DNA of 64,000 nucleotides from an uncultured Roseovarius sp. Its GTDB lineage: Bacteria > Pseudomonadota > Alphaproteobacteria > Rhodobacterales > Rhodobacteraceae. Below the pieces are notes generated by a model, which saw only the letters and a program-made list of their open reading frames with translations, did no database searches and was not told where the DNA came from. The position numbers and the translations under genes were made by a program. Position 1 is the first letter of the stretch. The number at the start of each line of letters is the position of its first letter. The DNA lies in NCBI RefSeq assembly GCF_947259555.1, contig NZ_CAMYMD010000026.1, positions 103,776 to 167,775 of the forward strand, in the 5' to 3' direction. This document shows positions 1 through 8,008 of this stretch, piece by piece.

Positions 1-717
1 GAGCTGACCGGCAAGAAGGTACAGTTCTTCCCGGTGCAATCAAACGCCGCCCAGATCGAGGCGATGCGCGCGGGCCGGCTGCATGTGGCGGGCTTCAATA
101 CCGGCTCGAATCCGCTTGCAGTCGCTTGCGCCGGGTTCCGCCCGTTCACGATGATGGCGGCTGCGGATGGCTCCTTTGGCTACGAAATGGAGATCATCAC
201 CTATCCCGAATCGGGTTTGTCGAGCGTCGAGGATATCAAGGGCAAAGAGCTGGCCTTTACCTCTGAGACATCCAACTCTGGCTTCAAGGCTCCCTCCGCG
301 ATCCTCAAGGCCGAGTTTGGCATGGTCGCGGGCGAAGATTTCGAGGCGACCTTTTCAGGCAAGCATGACAATTCGATCCTGGGTGTCGCCAACAAGGATT
401 ACATGGCCGCCTCGATCGCCAATTCGGTCAAGGCGCGGATGATCCAGCGCGACGTGGTATCAGAAGACCAGCTCGAGGTGCTCTACAAGTCCCAGACCTT
501 CCCGACCACAGGCTACGGTGTGGTCTACAATCTGGCCCCCGAGTTGCAGGACAAGATCGAGGAGGCGTTCTTCAGCTTTGAATGGGAGGGCACGGCGCTC
601 GAAGAGGAATTCTCCAAGAACGGCGAAGCGCAGTTCATCCCGATCACGTTCAAGGACGAGTGGTCGGTGATCCGCACCATCGACGCGGCGAACGACGTCT
701 CCTATAACTGCAACTGA
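1..717 (+). CDS. phnD: phosphonate ABC transporter substrate-binding protein (5' end outside window)
   Basis: The frame is open from base 1, so the N-terminus with its signal peptide lies outside the window; 238 residues are visible. PhnD is the periplasmic receptor that delivers phosphonates (or phosphite/phosphate esters) to a PhnCE importer. The visible part starts in a GKKVQFFPVQ segment and continues with NTGSNPLAVACAGFRP and a TSETSNSGFKAPSAIL segment, matching the phosphate-binding serine/threonine loop of this family. It ends 67 bases before phnC and is followed by the ATPase and two permeases, which supports the call. No C-P lyase gene is visible, so the actual ligand cannot be read from the context. 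Confidence 0.9.
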   Translation, partial: ELTGKKVQFFPVQSNAAQIEAMRAGRLHVAGFNTGSNPLAVACAGFRPFTMMAAADGSFGYEMEIITYPESGLSSVEDIKGKELAFTSETSNSGFKAPSAILKAEFGMVAGEDFEATFSGKHDNSILGVANKDYMAASIANSVKARMIQRDVVSEDQLEVLYKSQTFPTTGYGVVYNLAPELQDKIEEAFFSFEWEGTALEEEFSKNGEAQFIPITFKDEWSVIRTIDAANDVSYNCN

Positions 718-784
718 GCAGGTCTTGCAAGATTTCGCACGGGCGGCATGTTGCTGCCCGTGTTCTACATGAAAAGGCCCAGAC

Positions 785-1603
785 ATGCTGCATCTCACAG
801 GTCTGTCCAAAACCTACAAGACCGGCGACACCGCGCTGAGTGATGTGACGCTTGAGGTCCCCGAGGGTCAGATCATGGGCCTCATCGGCCCCTCAGGCGC
901 GGGCAAATCCACCCTGATCCGTTGCATCAACCGTCTGGTCGAACCGACCGCCGGTGCGGTGATGCTGGGCGATGTGGACCTCGCGCGCCTTGGCAAGCGC
1001 GAATTGCGCCGCCAGCGGCGGCGGATCGGAATGATCTTTCAGGAATATGCGCTGGTCGAACGTCTCACAGTTATGGAAAACGTGCTCTCGGGCCGTTTGG
1101 GATATGTGCCGTTCTGGCGCAGCTTCCTGCGCCGCTATCCGTCCCGCGACATCCAGAACGCCTACCGGCTGCTCGACCGGGTTGGCCTGATGGAGCACGC
1201 GGACAAGCGCGCCGACGCGCTTTCGGGCGGGCAGCGGCAGCGGGTGGGCATCGCACGCGCGCTGGCACAGGAACCTGAACTGCTGCTGGTGGACGAGCCG
1301 ACCGCCAGCCTAGATCCCAAGACGTCACGCCAGATCATGCGCTTGCTTACCGAGATCTGTGCCGAACGCAACCTGCCGGCCATCGTCAACATCCACGACG
1401 TGCCGCTGGCGCAGCAATTCATGCAGCGTATCGTTGGGCTACGCGCGGGCCGCGTGGTCTTTGACGGCCCGCCAGACGAGTTGACGGAGACCGCGCTCAC
1501 AGAGATCTACGGTGCCGAAGACTGGAATGCCATGCGCGCAGGCGATGCCGAACAAGCCGAAGCCGAGGCGGAGGCGCGTGCCCGGATGGAGGCCATCGCC
1601 TGA
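785..1603 (+). CDS. phnC: phosphonate ABC transporter ATP-binding protein
   Basis: This 272-residue cytoplasmic ATPase energises the phosphonate importer. Walker A (GPSGAGKST) lies at residues 35-43, the signature [10 protein letters not shown] near 146 and Walker B with DEPTASLD near 170. The C-terminus carries an Ala/Glu-rich tail. Its stop overlaps the start of the first permease (TGATG), so the subunits are translationally coupled. The length is typical of PhnC, which are slightly longer than generic importer ATPases. Confidence 0.93.
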   Translation: MLHLTGLSKTYKTGDTALSDVTLEVPEGQIMGLIGPSGAGKSTLIRCINRLVEPTAGAVMLGDVDLARLGKRELRRQRRRIGMIFQEYALVERLTVMENVLSGRLGYVPFWRSFLRRYPSRDIQNAYRLLDRVGLMEHADKRADALSGGQRQRVGIARALAQEPELLLVDEPTASLDPKTSRQIMRLLTEICAERNLPAIVNIHDVPLAQQFMQRIVGLRAGRVVFDGPPDELTETALTEIYGAEDWNAMRAGDAEQAEAEAEARARMEAIA

Positions 1604-2406
1604 TGACGACGCCCTACCCTTCGACATGGCGGCGTCCACCGCAGATCGTAACCGACCGGCGCTGGCGCTTTGCGCTGCAACTGGGGATCGTCCTATATCT
1701 CGTCCTCGCCATCGGCTCACTCGAGGTGGACTGGGCGCGCGTCGCGGCCGGGCTGGAGCGTGGGCAGCGCTTTGTCATGGGGTTTCTGGCACCTGATTTC
1801 ACCAGCCGCTGGACCGATATCCGCCAAGGGCTGATCGAGAGTCTGACGATGACGCTGACCTCGACGGTGATTGGGGTCGTCATATCGGTCCCCATCGGTG
1901 TTGGCGCGGCGCGTAACCTTGCGCCCCGCGCGGTCTATTACGTCTGCCGCGGCATCATCGCGGTCAGCCGGGCGCTGCAGGAGATCATCATCGCGATCTT
2001 TTTGGTGGCGATGTTCGGCTTCGGCCCCTTCGCGGGGTTTCTCACCCTCAGCTTCGCCACCATCGGCTTCATCGCCAAGCTCCTCGCCGACGACATCGAA
2101 GAGATCGACGAGGCGCAGGCCGAGGCGATCCGCGCCACCGGGGCGTCGTGGTGGCAACTGGTGAATTACGCGATCCAGCCGCAGGTGATGCCCCGCCTGA
2201 TCGGGTTGTCGCTCTACCGGCTCGACATCAATTTCCGCGAAAGCGCGGTCATCGGCATTGTCGGTGCAGGCGGCATCGGGGCCACGCTCAACACCGCCAT
2301 CGACCGCTATGAATATGACAGCGCGGGGGCGATCCTGCTGATCATCATCGGCATCGTGATGGTCGCCGAATACGGCTCCAGCTACCTGCGAAAGTTCCTG
2401 CAATGA
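1603..2406 (+). CDS. phnE: phosphonate ABC transporter permease, first PhnE
   Basis: This is a 267-residue inner-membrane permease with about six hydrophobic segments. The EAA-type cytoplasmic loop that contacts PhnC is visible near residues 178-200 (ATGASWWQLV followed by a YAIQPQ segment). The pattern SLTMTLTSTVIG and the conserved block DINFRESAVIGIVGAGGIG are characteristic of the PhnE family. It overlaps phnC upstream and the second permease downstream (ATGA), so the four genes form one tight operon. Confidence 0.92.
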   Translation: MTTPYPSTWRRPPQIVTDRRWRFALQLGIVLYLVLAIGSLEVDWARVAAGLERGQRFVMGFLAPDFTSRWTDIRQGLIESLTMTLTSTVIGVVISVPIGVGAARNLAPRAVYYVCRGIIAVSRALQEIIIAIFLVAMFGFGPFAGFLTLSFATIGFIAKLLADDIEEIDEAQAEAIRATGASWWQLVNYAIQPQVMPRLIGLSLYRLDINFRESAVIGIVGAGGIGATLNTAIDRYEYDSAGAILLIIIGIVMVAEYGSSYLRKFLQ

Positions 2407-3215
2407 GCGAGATCACCCATCACTCAGAGGTCTGGCGACACCGCACGCCTCGCAAGAGGCTCTTTATGTGGATGGGCTGGCTGGCGCTGGTGGCACTGTT
2501 TGTCTGGTGCTGGCGGGTGATGACCGAGAACACCATCTGGGCATTCGTGTCTGACGCTCCGCGACAGGCCGCCGACATAGGCGGTCGAATGATGCCGCCC
2601 CGGCTGAGCTACCTGCCCGAACTGATGGTGCCGCTCTGGGACACGATCAACATCGCCACCCTCGGCACGTTAGGCGGCGTGATCATGGCGGTGCCGGTGG
2701 CCTTCATCGCAGCGCGCAACACCACGCCTTCACAGCACATCCTGCGGCCCATTGCCCTTTTCATCATTGTGGCCTCACGCTCGATCAATTCGCTGATCTG
2801 GGCGCTCTTGCTGGTGGCGATCATCGGGCCAGGCATCCTCGCGGGGATCGTCGCCATCGCGCTGCGCTCGATCGGCTTTGTCGGCAAGCTGCTCTATGAG
2901 GCGATCGAGGAAACCGACGCGCGCCAGATCGAGGCGGTGCAAGCCACCGGGGCCAGCCCCGCACAGGTGGTGAGCTACGGCATCGTGCCGCAGATCATGC
3001 CCGCTTTCTGGGGGATCTCGGTGTTCCGGTGGGACATTAACATCCGCGAGAGCACCATCCTCGGGCTGGTCGGCGCCGGCGGCATCGGGCTCAAGCTGCA
3101 AGCCTCGCTCAACGTGCTGGCCTGGCCGCAAGTGACGATGATCCTGCTCCTGATCCTCGCCACCGTGGTGCTGAGCGAATGGGTCTCGGCACGTGTGCGC
3201 CACGCGATCATCTGA
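2403..3215 (+). CDS. phnE: phosphonate ABC transporter permease, second PhnE
   Basis: A second PhnE of 270 residues overlaps the first by four bases. It repeats the family landmarks: N-terminal transmembrane segment, EAA loop (ATGASPAQVVSYGI) and DINIRESTILGLVGAGGIG. Tandem phnE genes are common in this transporter type and suggest a heterodimeric membrane channel. The following gene is on the opposite strand 22 bases away, so this is the last gene of the operon. No clear intrinsic terminator is visible in the short gap. Confidence 0.92.
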   Translation: MSEITHHSEVWRHRTPRKRLFMWMGWLALVALFVWCWRVMTENTIWAFVSDAPRQAADIGGRMMPPRLSYLPELMVPLWDTINIATLGTLGGVIMAVPVAFIAARNTTPSQHILRPIALFIIVASRSINSLIWALLLVAIIGPGILAGIVAIALRSIGFVGKLLYEAIEETDARQIEAVQATGASPAQVVSYGIVPQIMPAFWGISVFRWDINIRESTILGLVGAGGIGLKLQASLNVLAWPQVTMILLLILATVVLSEWVSARVRHAII

Positions 3216-3237
3216 GGGGTCCGCGCGTCTTCCACAC

Positions 3238-3759
3238 TCAATTCACGCCTTCGCCAGAACCGAGCCATTTGTACATGATGCGCGCATCGACAAGCCCCTC
3301 AACGGGATGCCGAAAGGCGCGCGGCAGGCGGCCCACAGTCTCAAAGCCCAGATCCTCCCAGAGCGCGATGGCCCCGGCATTGGTCTCGACCACGAAATTG
3401 AACTGCATCGCGAGATAGCCCATGGCGCGGGCCTGCGTCTGCGCATGCAGGCACATCGCCCGGGCCAGGCCCTGACCGCGCGCCGCCTCGGCCACCATGA
3501 AGCCCGCGTTGCAGACATGCGCGCCGCCGCCGGGCTGATTGGTCTTGATGTAATAGGTGCCCAGGACCTCGCCCGCGATCTCGGCCACGTAGGTGGCGCG
3601 CGGGGTCTGCATCCACATCTCGCGCACCGCCTCGCGGGTCAGGCCCGGCTCTATCGTGTAGGTCTCGCCTGCCTTGATGACACCGCGCAGGATCGGCCAG
3701 AGGGCGTTGAAATCGCCCTCGCGCGCGTACCTTATGGTGATGCCCTGATCGCTGTCCAT
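3238..3759 (-). CDS. GNAT family N-acetyltransferase
   Basis: A 173-residue single-domain acetyltransferase. The acetyl-CoA binding motif A appears as VAEAARGQGLARAMC near residues 88-102, followed by the ALWEDLGFETVG motif B near 131-142. It lies 55 bases downstream of acuI on the same strand, so it may be the last gene of the DMSP operon, though a promoter in the gap cannot be excluded. The acceptor substrate is unknown. GNAT proteins beside acyl-CoA enzymes sometimes modify metabolites or proteins, but nothing in the sequence identifies the target. Confidence 0.85.
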   Translation of the reverse strand: MDSDQGITIRYAREGDFNALWPILRGVIKAGETYTIEPGLTREAVREMWMQTPRATYVAEIAGEVLGTYYIKTNQPGGGAHVCNAGFMVAEAARGQGLARAMCLHAQTQARAMGYLAMQFNFVVETNAGAIALWEDLGFETVGRLPRAFRHPVEGLVDARIMYKWLGSGEGVN

Positions 3760-3814
3760 GTCGCCGCCCCCCGCTCAAGCCATGGCTAGCGGGGGGCGCG
3801 GGGTTTGACAAGGC

Positions 3815-4810
3815 TCAGGTGTTGACGTCCACGACGACGCGGCCCTTGACCTGACCCTTGAGGATGTCGCGCCCAAGCTCTGGCAGATCCCCGAGGCAGG
3901 CGGGCTGCACCATCGCCTCGAGCTTGTCCATCGGCAGGTCGCGCGCGATGCGGTCCCAGGCGCGGGTGCGGTTCTCGTAGGGTTGCATGACGCTGTCGAT
4001 GCCCAGCAGGTTGACGCCGCGCAGGATGAAGGGGGTGATCAGCGCGCCCTCGATGGCCGGTCCCCCTGCCAGCCCGATGGCCGCGACCGAGCTGCCGTAT
4101 TTCATCTGCTTGAGCACCCGGCCCAGCATCGCGCCCGCCACCGCATCGACGCAACCCGCCCATTGCTCGGCCTCGAGCGGCTTCTTCGTCACCTCGGTCA
4201 GCTCGTCGCGGGCGACGATCTGGCTGGCACCCAGCCCGCGCAGATAGTCCTCCTGATCGGGGCGACCGGTGACGGCGGCCACCTCGTGGCCGAGATTGGC
4301 AAGGATCGCGGTCGCGACCGAGCCGACACCGCCTGCCGCCCCGGTGACCAGCACCGGCCCGTGCCCCGGTTTGAGCCCATGATCCTCGAGCGCCATCACC
4401 GCCAGCATGGCGGTGAACCCCGCCGTGCCCACGGCCATCGCCTGACGCGTGTCCAGCCCCTCGGGCAGCGGCACCAGCCAGTCGGCCTTGACCCGCGCCT
4501 TCTGCGCGTAGCCGCCCCAATGCGCCTCGCCGACGCGCCAGCCGGTGAGCACGACCTTGTCGCCCGGTTTGTAACGGTCGTCGCTGCTTTCCTCGACGGT
4601 TCCGGCGAAATCAATCCCCGGCACATGCGGATAATTGCGCACCAGACCGCCGCCCGGCCCGACGCAGAGCCCGTCCTTGTAATTCACCGTGGAATACTCG
4701 ACCGCGACCAGCACCTCGCCGTGTGGCAGATCATCGACCGTGATCTGCTTGACGGCGGCGGAGGTCTTGCCGCTTTCCTCGTCCTTCTCGACGACCAATG
4801 CGTTGAACAT
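3815..4810 (-). CDS. acuI: acryloyl-CoA reductase (MDR family, AcuI)
   Basis: AcuI is an NADPH-dependent medium-chain reductase that converts toxic acryloyl-CoA to propionyl-CoA during DMSP breakdown. This 331-residue protein has the YhdH/AcuI-type N-terminus (MFNALVVEKD), the catalytic-domain block NYKDGLCVGPGG, HVPGIDFAG, and a nucleotide-binding motif GAAGGVGSVA at residues 157-166. The start has a purine-rich ribosome site just upstream (GGAGAG on the minus strand). It sits 106 bases downstream of dmdA, the arrangement known from roseobacters, where both are induced by DMSP or acrylate. The general YhdH/YhfP quinone-reductase label would be the alternative, but the dmdA neighbourhood makes AcuI far more likely. 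Confidence 0.92.
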   Translation of the reverse strand: MFNALVVEKDEESGKTSAAVKQITVDDLPHGEVLVAVEYSTVNYKDGLCVGPGGGLVRNYPHVPGIDFAGTVEESSDDRYKPGDKVVLTGWRVGEAHWGGYAQKARVKADWLVPLPEGLDTRQAMAVGTAGFTAMLAVMALEDHGLKPGHGPVLVTGAAGGVGSVATAILANLGHEVAAVTGRPDQEDYLRGLGASQIVARDELTEVTKKPLEAEQWAGCVDAVAGAMLGRVLKQMKYGSSVAAIGLAGGPAIEGALITPFILRGVNLLGIDSVMQPYENRTRAWDRIARDLPMDKLEAMVQPACLGDLPELGRDILKGQVKGRVVVDVNT

Positions 4811-4836
4811 ATCGCTCTCCTTTTTCGATCGCAGGG

Positions 4837-4897
4837 CCAGCCCCCTGCTTCATCTTGCCAGAAATATCCCGGGGAGTGTGAGGGGCTGGCCCCTCAC
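4837..4897 (-). repeat. intercistronic stem-loop element between dmdA and acuI
   Basis: The gap between the two genes holds two overlapping hairpins. GTGAGGGGC at 4878-4886 pairs perfectly with GCCCCTCAC at 4889-4897. Alternatively CCAGCCCC at 4837-4844 pairs with GGGGCTGG at 4882-4889. The two cannot form together. There is no following U-run on the minus-strand transcript, so it is not an ordinary intrinsic terminator. The flank ATCTTGCCAGAAATATCCC resembles a hairpin-bearing extragenic element I remember from other Rhodobacteraceae intergenic regions; that recollection is unverified. Confidence 0.55.
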
Positions 4898-4916
4898 TCC
4901 CACGCTCAGGGACCGC

Positions 4917-6029
4917 TCAGGCCCAGAACCCGTCTTGCACCACGCCGCGCCGTTCGCCATCGGGGGCGCTGATCCGCAATTCGGTGCCCGCGTCCCAATG
5001 GGTCATCCGCACCATGCCAATGGCGACGTTGGTGTCAAAATCCGGCGACCATGCGGCGGAACTGATCCGACCCACACGCTTGCCCTTTTCCGACAGGACC
5101 GGCCACCATTCGCGGCAGGGCGGCACAGCATCCCCCTCGATGGCGATGGCGCAGACCTGCTGCACCGGGCCTTCCTTGGCGACCCTTAGCAAGGCATCGC
5201 GGCCGATGCACCCGATCGCCGTGTGTGTGTTGCAGAACCGGCCCAGCCCGCATTCATGCGGCGTGTTGTCGTCGGTCATGTCGTTGCCGTAGCTCAAGAG
5301 CCCGCCCTCGATCCGCTCGATCAGGTTGGGGCAGCCCGCGTGCACGTCCATGCCCTTGCCCGCCTCCATCAGCGCGTGCCAGAGCGGCATGCCGAGGTCA
5401 GAGCCCTCGACATAGATCTCGAACCCGCCCTGCTTGGAATAGCCCGAGCGCGCGATCACCATGTCGCGGCCCTGAAAGTCAAACACGCCGAAGCGGAAGA
5501 AGCGGATGTCGCGGACGCTGTCGCCAAAGACCGCCGCCATCAGGTCATCGGCGCGCGGGCCCTGGATGGCCAGCGGGCTCACGTCCGGCTCGTCCACCAG
5601 CACGTCGAGCCGCCAGCCATGCGCCGTGGCACGCACCCAGTAGAGCAGGTCCGAATCCGCAATCGAGATCCACCAGCGATCCTCGGACAGTTTCACGGCG
5701 ACAGGATCGTTCAGCATGCCGCCGGTCTCATCGACGATGGGCACGTAATAGCACTGGCCCGGCGTCATGCCGCGCAGGTCGCGGGGGGTCAGCATCTGCA
5801 TCAGGCGGCCCGCATCGGGGCCGCGCAACTCGACCTGCCGTTCGCAGGCCACGTCCCAGACCTGCACCGCGTCTTTCAGGTGGCGGTAATCCTCTTCAAT
5901 GGAGCGGAACACCGTGGGCAGCAGCATGTGATTGTAGACCGTGTAGGCCTTGACCCCCGCCGCCTCGACCCCGTCGGAAAAGGGCGTGCGGCGCAACCGG
6001 CGCGACAGGGACAGCAAGGGTGCGTTCAT
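4917..6029 (-). CDS. dmdA: dimethylsulfoniopropionate demethylase DmdA
   Basis: DmdA transfers a methyl group from DMSP to tetrahydrofolate, giving 3-methylmercaptopropionate, the first step of the demethylation pathway. This 370-residue protein has the GcvT aminomethyltransferase fold. Diagnostic blocks from memory of roseobacter DmdA are RRTPFSDGVEAAGVKAYTVY at the N-terminus, QVWDVACERQVELRGPDA, QCYYVPIVDETGGMLNDPV, SGYSKQGGFEIYVEGSDLG and the LLSYGNDMT block. GcvT and other GcvT-like demethylases lack the YTVYNHML start. Its start overlaps the upstream DinB stop (ATGA) and acuI lies downstream. Which DmdA clade it belongs to needs a phylogeny. Several ATG/GTG codons near the N-terminus leave the exact start slightly open. 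Confidence 0.93.
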   Translation of the reverse strand: MNAPLLSLSRRLRRTPFSDGVEAAGVKAYTVYNHMLLPTVFRSIEEDYRHLKDAVQVWDVACERQVELRGPDAGRLMQMLTPRDLRGMTPGQCYYVPIVDETGGMLNDPVAVKLSEDRWWISIADSDLLYWVRATAHGWRLDVLVDEPDVSPLAIQGPRADDLMAAVFGDSVRDIRFFRFGVFDFQGRDMVIARSGYSKQGGFEIYVEGSDLGMPLWHALMEAGKGMDVHAGCPNLIERIEGGLLSYGNDMTDDNTPHECGLGRFCNTHTAIGCIGRDALLRVAKEGPVQQVCAIAIEGDAVPPCREWWPVLSEKGKRVGRISSAAWSPDFDTNVAIGMVRMTHWDAGTELRISAPDGERRGVVQDGFWA

Positions 6030-6541
6030 TTTGCCTCCTCGGGCATGAAAGGAATGTCGGTGACCGGGGCGGGCAGCCCGGCGCGGGTCAGCATCGCGTG
6101 GACCTGCCCCCGGTGATGGGTCTGATGGTTGAAGAAATGGGCGACGCAGGCGGCCATAGGGGTGGTGATCTCGGCCCCGAGTGCGCCCGAATAAAAGGTC
6201 AGATCACCGGTGAGGTCGATGCTGTGCACGCGGTTTGCCCAGGCCTTGATCCGGCCATCGGTGGTGAAACGCTCGGCGCTCCACGCCGCGCCGGTGGGGG
6301 TGAGCGTGGGGCTCTCTTTGATCCCGCCCTCGGGGCGGGTGTCCTCCACGCCAAACCGGTGCAGCCACATGCGGTCAGCCCAGAGGATATGGTTGAGCGT
6401 GCCGAGGATCGACGAGAAATGCGCCCCGTGATCCTCGGTCAAGACCTTGAGGCTCACCCCGTCGAGGACGCGGGTGATCTGCGCGTTCTGCCACGCATTA
6501 TAACGCGCCATGAGCGCGACATAATCCGCCGTCAGCATCAT
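6026..6541 (-). CDS. DinB family protein (four-helix-bundle metalloprotein)
   Basis: A 171-residue protein of the DinB/YfiT four-helix family. The expected metal triad is present: H51 in GTLNHILWADRMW, and H139 and H143 in HFFNHQTHHRGQ. Family members include thiol- and maleylpyruvate-handling enzymes (bacillithiol transferases, mycothiol-dependent isomerases), as well as DNA-damage-induced proteins of unknown role. It is wedged between DUF1326 (one-base overlap) and dmdA (four-base overlap), so it is co-translated with the demethylase. In this context a thiol- or sulfur-linked role is an attractive inference, but it is not shown. Two adjacent ATG codons (6541 and 6538) could both serve as start. 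Confidence 0.85.
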   Translation of the reverse strand: MMLTADYVALMARYNAWQNAQITRVLDGVSLKVLTEDHGAHFSSILGTLNHILWADRMWLHRFGVEDTRPEGGIKESPTLTPTGAAWSAERFTTDGRIKAWANRVHSIDLTGDLTFYSGALGAEITTPMAACVAHFFNHQTHHRGQVHAMLTRAGLPAPVTDIPFMPEEAK

Positions 6542-7170
6542 CAGCGCGGGCCTTTCCAGTCGATCTGGCAGATTTCCGCGCTGCGCCCGTCGAAATCCCA
6601 GACCCGGCCAAAGGCGCGCACGCGGCCCTTGGTGGCGGTGGCGACGGTGATGTCGGGGCCCATCCAGTATTCGGTATTGGTGACGACGATATCCTCGCCC
6701 TTGTGGCCCTCCACGGGGACCACCTCGCCCTGAATCTTCTTGCCGACCATCAGGCGGCGGGCCTTGCCTTCAGTCTCGAAGATGACCGGCGCGCGCTCGG
6801 CGCCCAGAAATTCGCTGACCAGCACCCCGAAGAGTCCGGTGGTGCCGCGGGCCTTGCCGGAGAAGATGTTGACCAGCCCCTCATAGGCCGCATCATTGGC
6901 GCGTTCGTCGATATAGGCGGCGGCCTTCCAGTTGCCGCGCGCCATCAGGCCGGGGATTTCGAGCATCAGGCCGACGTTGAGCCCGCTGAGGTCCTCGTCG
7001 CCATACTGCCCCTCGTCGATGCGCACGCCCGACCACGCCTGACAGTAGCCTTCGGTGGGGGCATGTTTGCCAAGGCTGACCACGCAGGGGCAGAACACCG
7101 TGCAGTTGCAGTTGAGGATCAGCTCCCCCTTGATCGTCCAGGGCACCGTGCCCACCGTATCCAATGCCAT
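6541..7170 (-). CDS. DUF1326 domain protein
   Basis: A 209-residue cytosolic-looking protein of unknown function. A cysteine cluster near the N-terminus (C21, C23, C27, C29 and C43, in the pattern CNCTVFCPC) is typical of DUF1326 and looks able to bind metal. The central segment is rich in Gly and ends with VWDFDGRSAEICQIDWKGP. It is 17 bases downstream of a DUF2182 gene, a pairing seen widely, and overlaps the DinB start by one base. The pair has no established biochemical role that I know of. Its position inside the DMSP operon is the unusual part. Confidence 0.85.
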   Translation of the reverse strand: MALDTVGTVPWTIKGELILNCNCTVFCPCVVSLGKHAPTEGYCQAWSGVRIDEGQYGDEDLSGLNVGLMLEIPGLMARGNWKAAAYIDERANDAAYEGLVNIFSGKARGTTGLFGVLVSEFLGAERAPVIFETEGKARRLMVGKKIQGEVVPVEGHKGEDIVVTNTEYWMGPDITVATATKGRVRAFGRVWDFDGRSAEICQIDWKGPR

Positions 7171-7187
7171 TTTCGGCCTCCTCCGTT

Positions 7188-7946
7188 TCAGATCGTTGCG
7201 AACAGAACCCAGGGCGCGGCGCCGAGCAGCAGCGCGCCAAGGGGGCGTGTCAGATAGCGCCCGATATCGGGCAGTTTTTCCAGCACCATGATCACCGTGG
7301 CCAGCCCCATGAAGGCGAGGTTCATCACCCCGCCCACGAACGCCAGCAGCATCAGCGCCCAGCAGCAGCCAAGGCAGACAAGGCCGAGGCGTACGCCGTT
7401 ACGCGCTGCGCCCTCGTCCCAGTATTGCATGAAGAACGCCAGCGGACGGCGGCATTTCGACAGGCATGCCTCCTTGGCGGGGCTGAACTGATACAGCCCT
7501 GCGAGCGCCAGCAGCGCCGCCGAGAGCACGCCTGAGCGGCTATCGCCGAAGGCCGTCAGCAGCCCCGCCTGAAAAAGCGCCATCTGCGCCGCCGCCGCCA
7601 GCACCGAAAAGCCCAGCCAGACCGACAGATACCCCGCGACCAGTGCGCCAAAGCGCGTCTCGCCGGTATGGCTCAGCTCTTCATAGGTGGCGAAGGCGGG
7701 CAGCGCCGTGGGGGCCATCATCGCCGCCGACATCAGCGCCCACATCAGCACGATGCGGCCGAACCCGGCAGCATCCGGCGTGACGATGCAAAGGCTCTGC
7801 AGGAAATCCGCGCCGTAGATCACCGCGCCGTCGCGCAGATCCGCAGGCAGCGCCATGGCATAGAGCAGCCCCCAGGCCCCGAGAATGAGGCCGAACAGCA
7901 CCAGCCAGTGCCCGCCTCCCATCCGTCTGACCTGTGCCGCGATCAT
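7188..7946 (-). CDS. DUF2182 predicted metal-binding membrane protein
   Basis: A 252-residue integral membrane protein with about six or seven hydrophobic segments. Two cysteine motifs typical of DUF2182 are visible: KEACLSKCRRP and GLVCLGCCWALM, in the second half. The family is annotated as a predicted metal-binding membrane protein and usually accompanies DUF1326, as here. I chose the ATG at 7946 because a GAGGGAG ribosome site lies eight bases upstream; a GTG at 7961 would add five residues but has no such site. This would be the first gene of the minus-strand operon, reading away from the gntR gene. Confidence 0.85.
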   Translation of the reverse strand: MIAAQVRRMGGGHWLVLFGLILGAWGLLYAMALPADLRDGAVIYGADFLQSLCIVTPDAAGFGRIVLMWALMSAAMMAPTALPAFATYEELSHTGETRFGALVAGYLSVWLGFSVLAAAAQMALFQAGLLTAFGDSRSGVLSAALLALAGLYQFSPAKEACLSKCRRPLAFFMQYWDEGAARNGVRLGLVCLGCCWALMLLAFVGGVMNLAFMGLATVIMVLEKLPDIGRYLTRPLGALLLGAAPWVLFATI

Positions 7947-7982
7947 CGCGCGCTCCCTCACGACTCATCTCTTGCGTTTAAA

Positions 7983-8008
7983 TTGTCAGACATTTAAATG
8001 TAAGACAA
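7983..8008. promoter_or_regulatory. large palindrome, likely operator for the GntR regulator
   Basis: The 26 bases ending immediately before the gntR ATG form a near-perfect palindrome, TTGTCAGACATTT facing AAATGTAAGACAA, with mismatches only at two mirrored positions. Each half contains a smaller TGT-N3-ACA unit, close to the T-GT-N3-AC-A pattern used by FadR/FCD-type GntR proteins. It lies in the 62-base gap between the divergent DUF2182-dmdA operon and gntR, so one bound regulator could control both directions. Operator function is inferred from symmetry and position. Confidence 0.7.
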
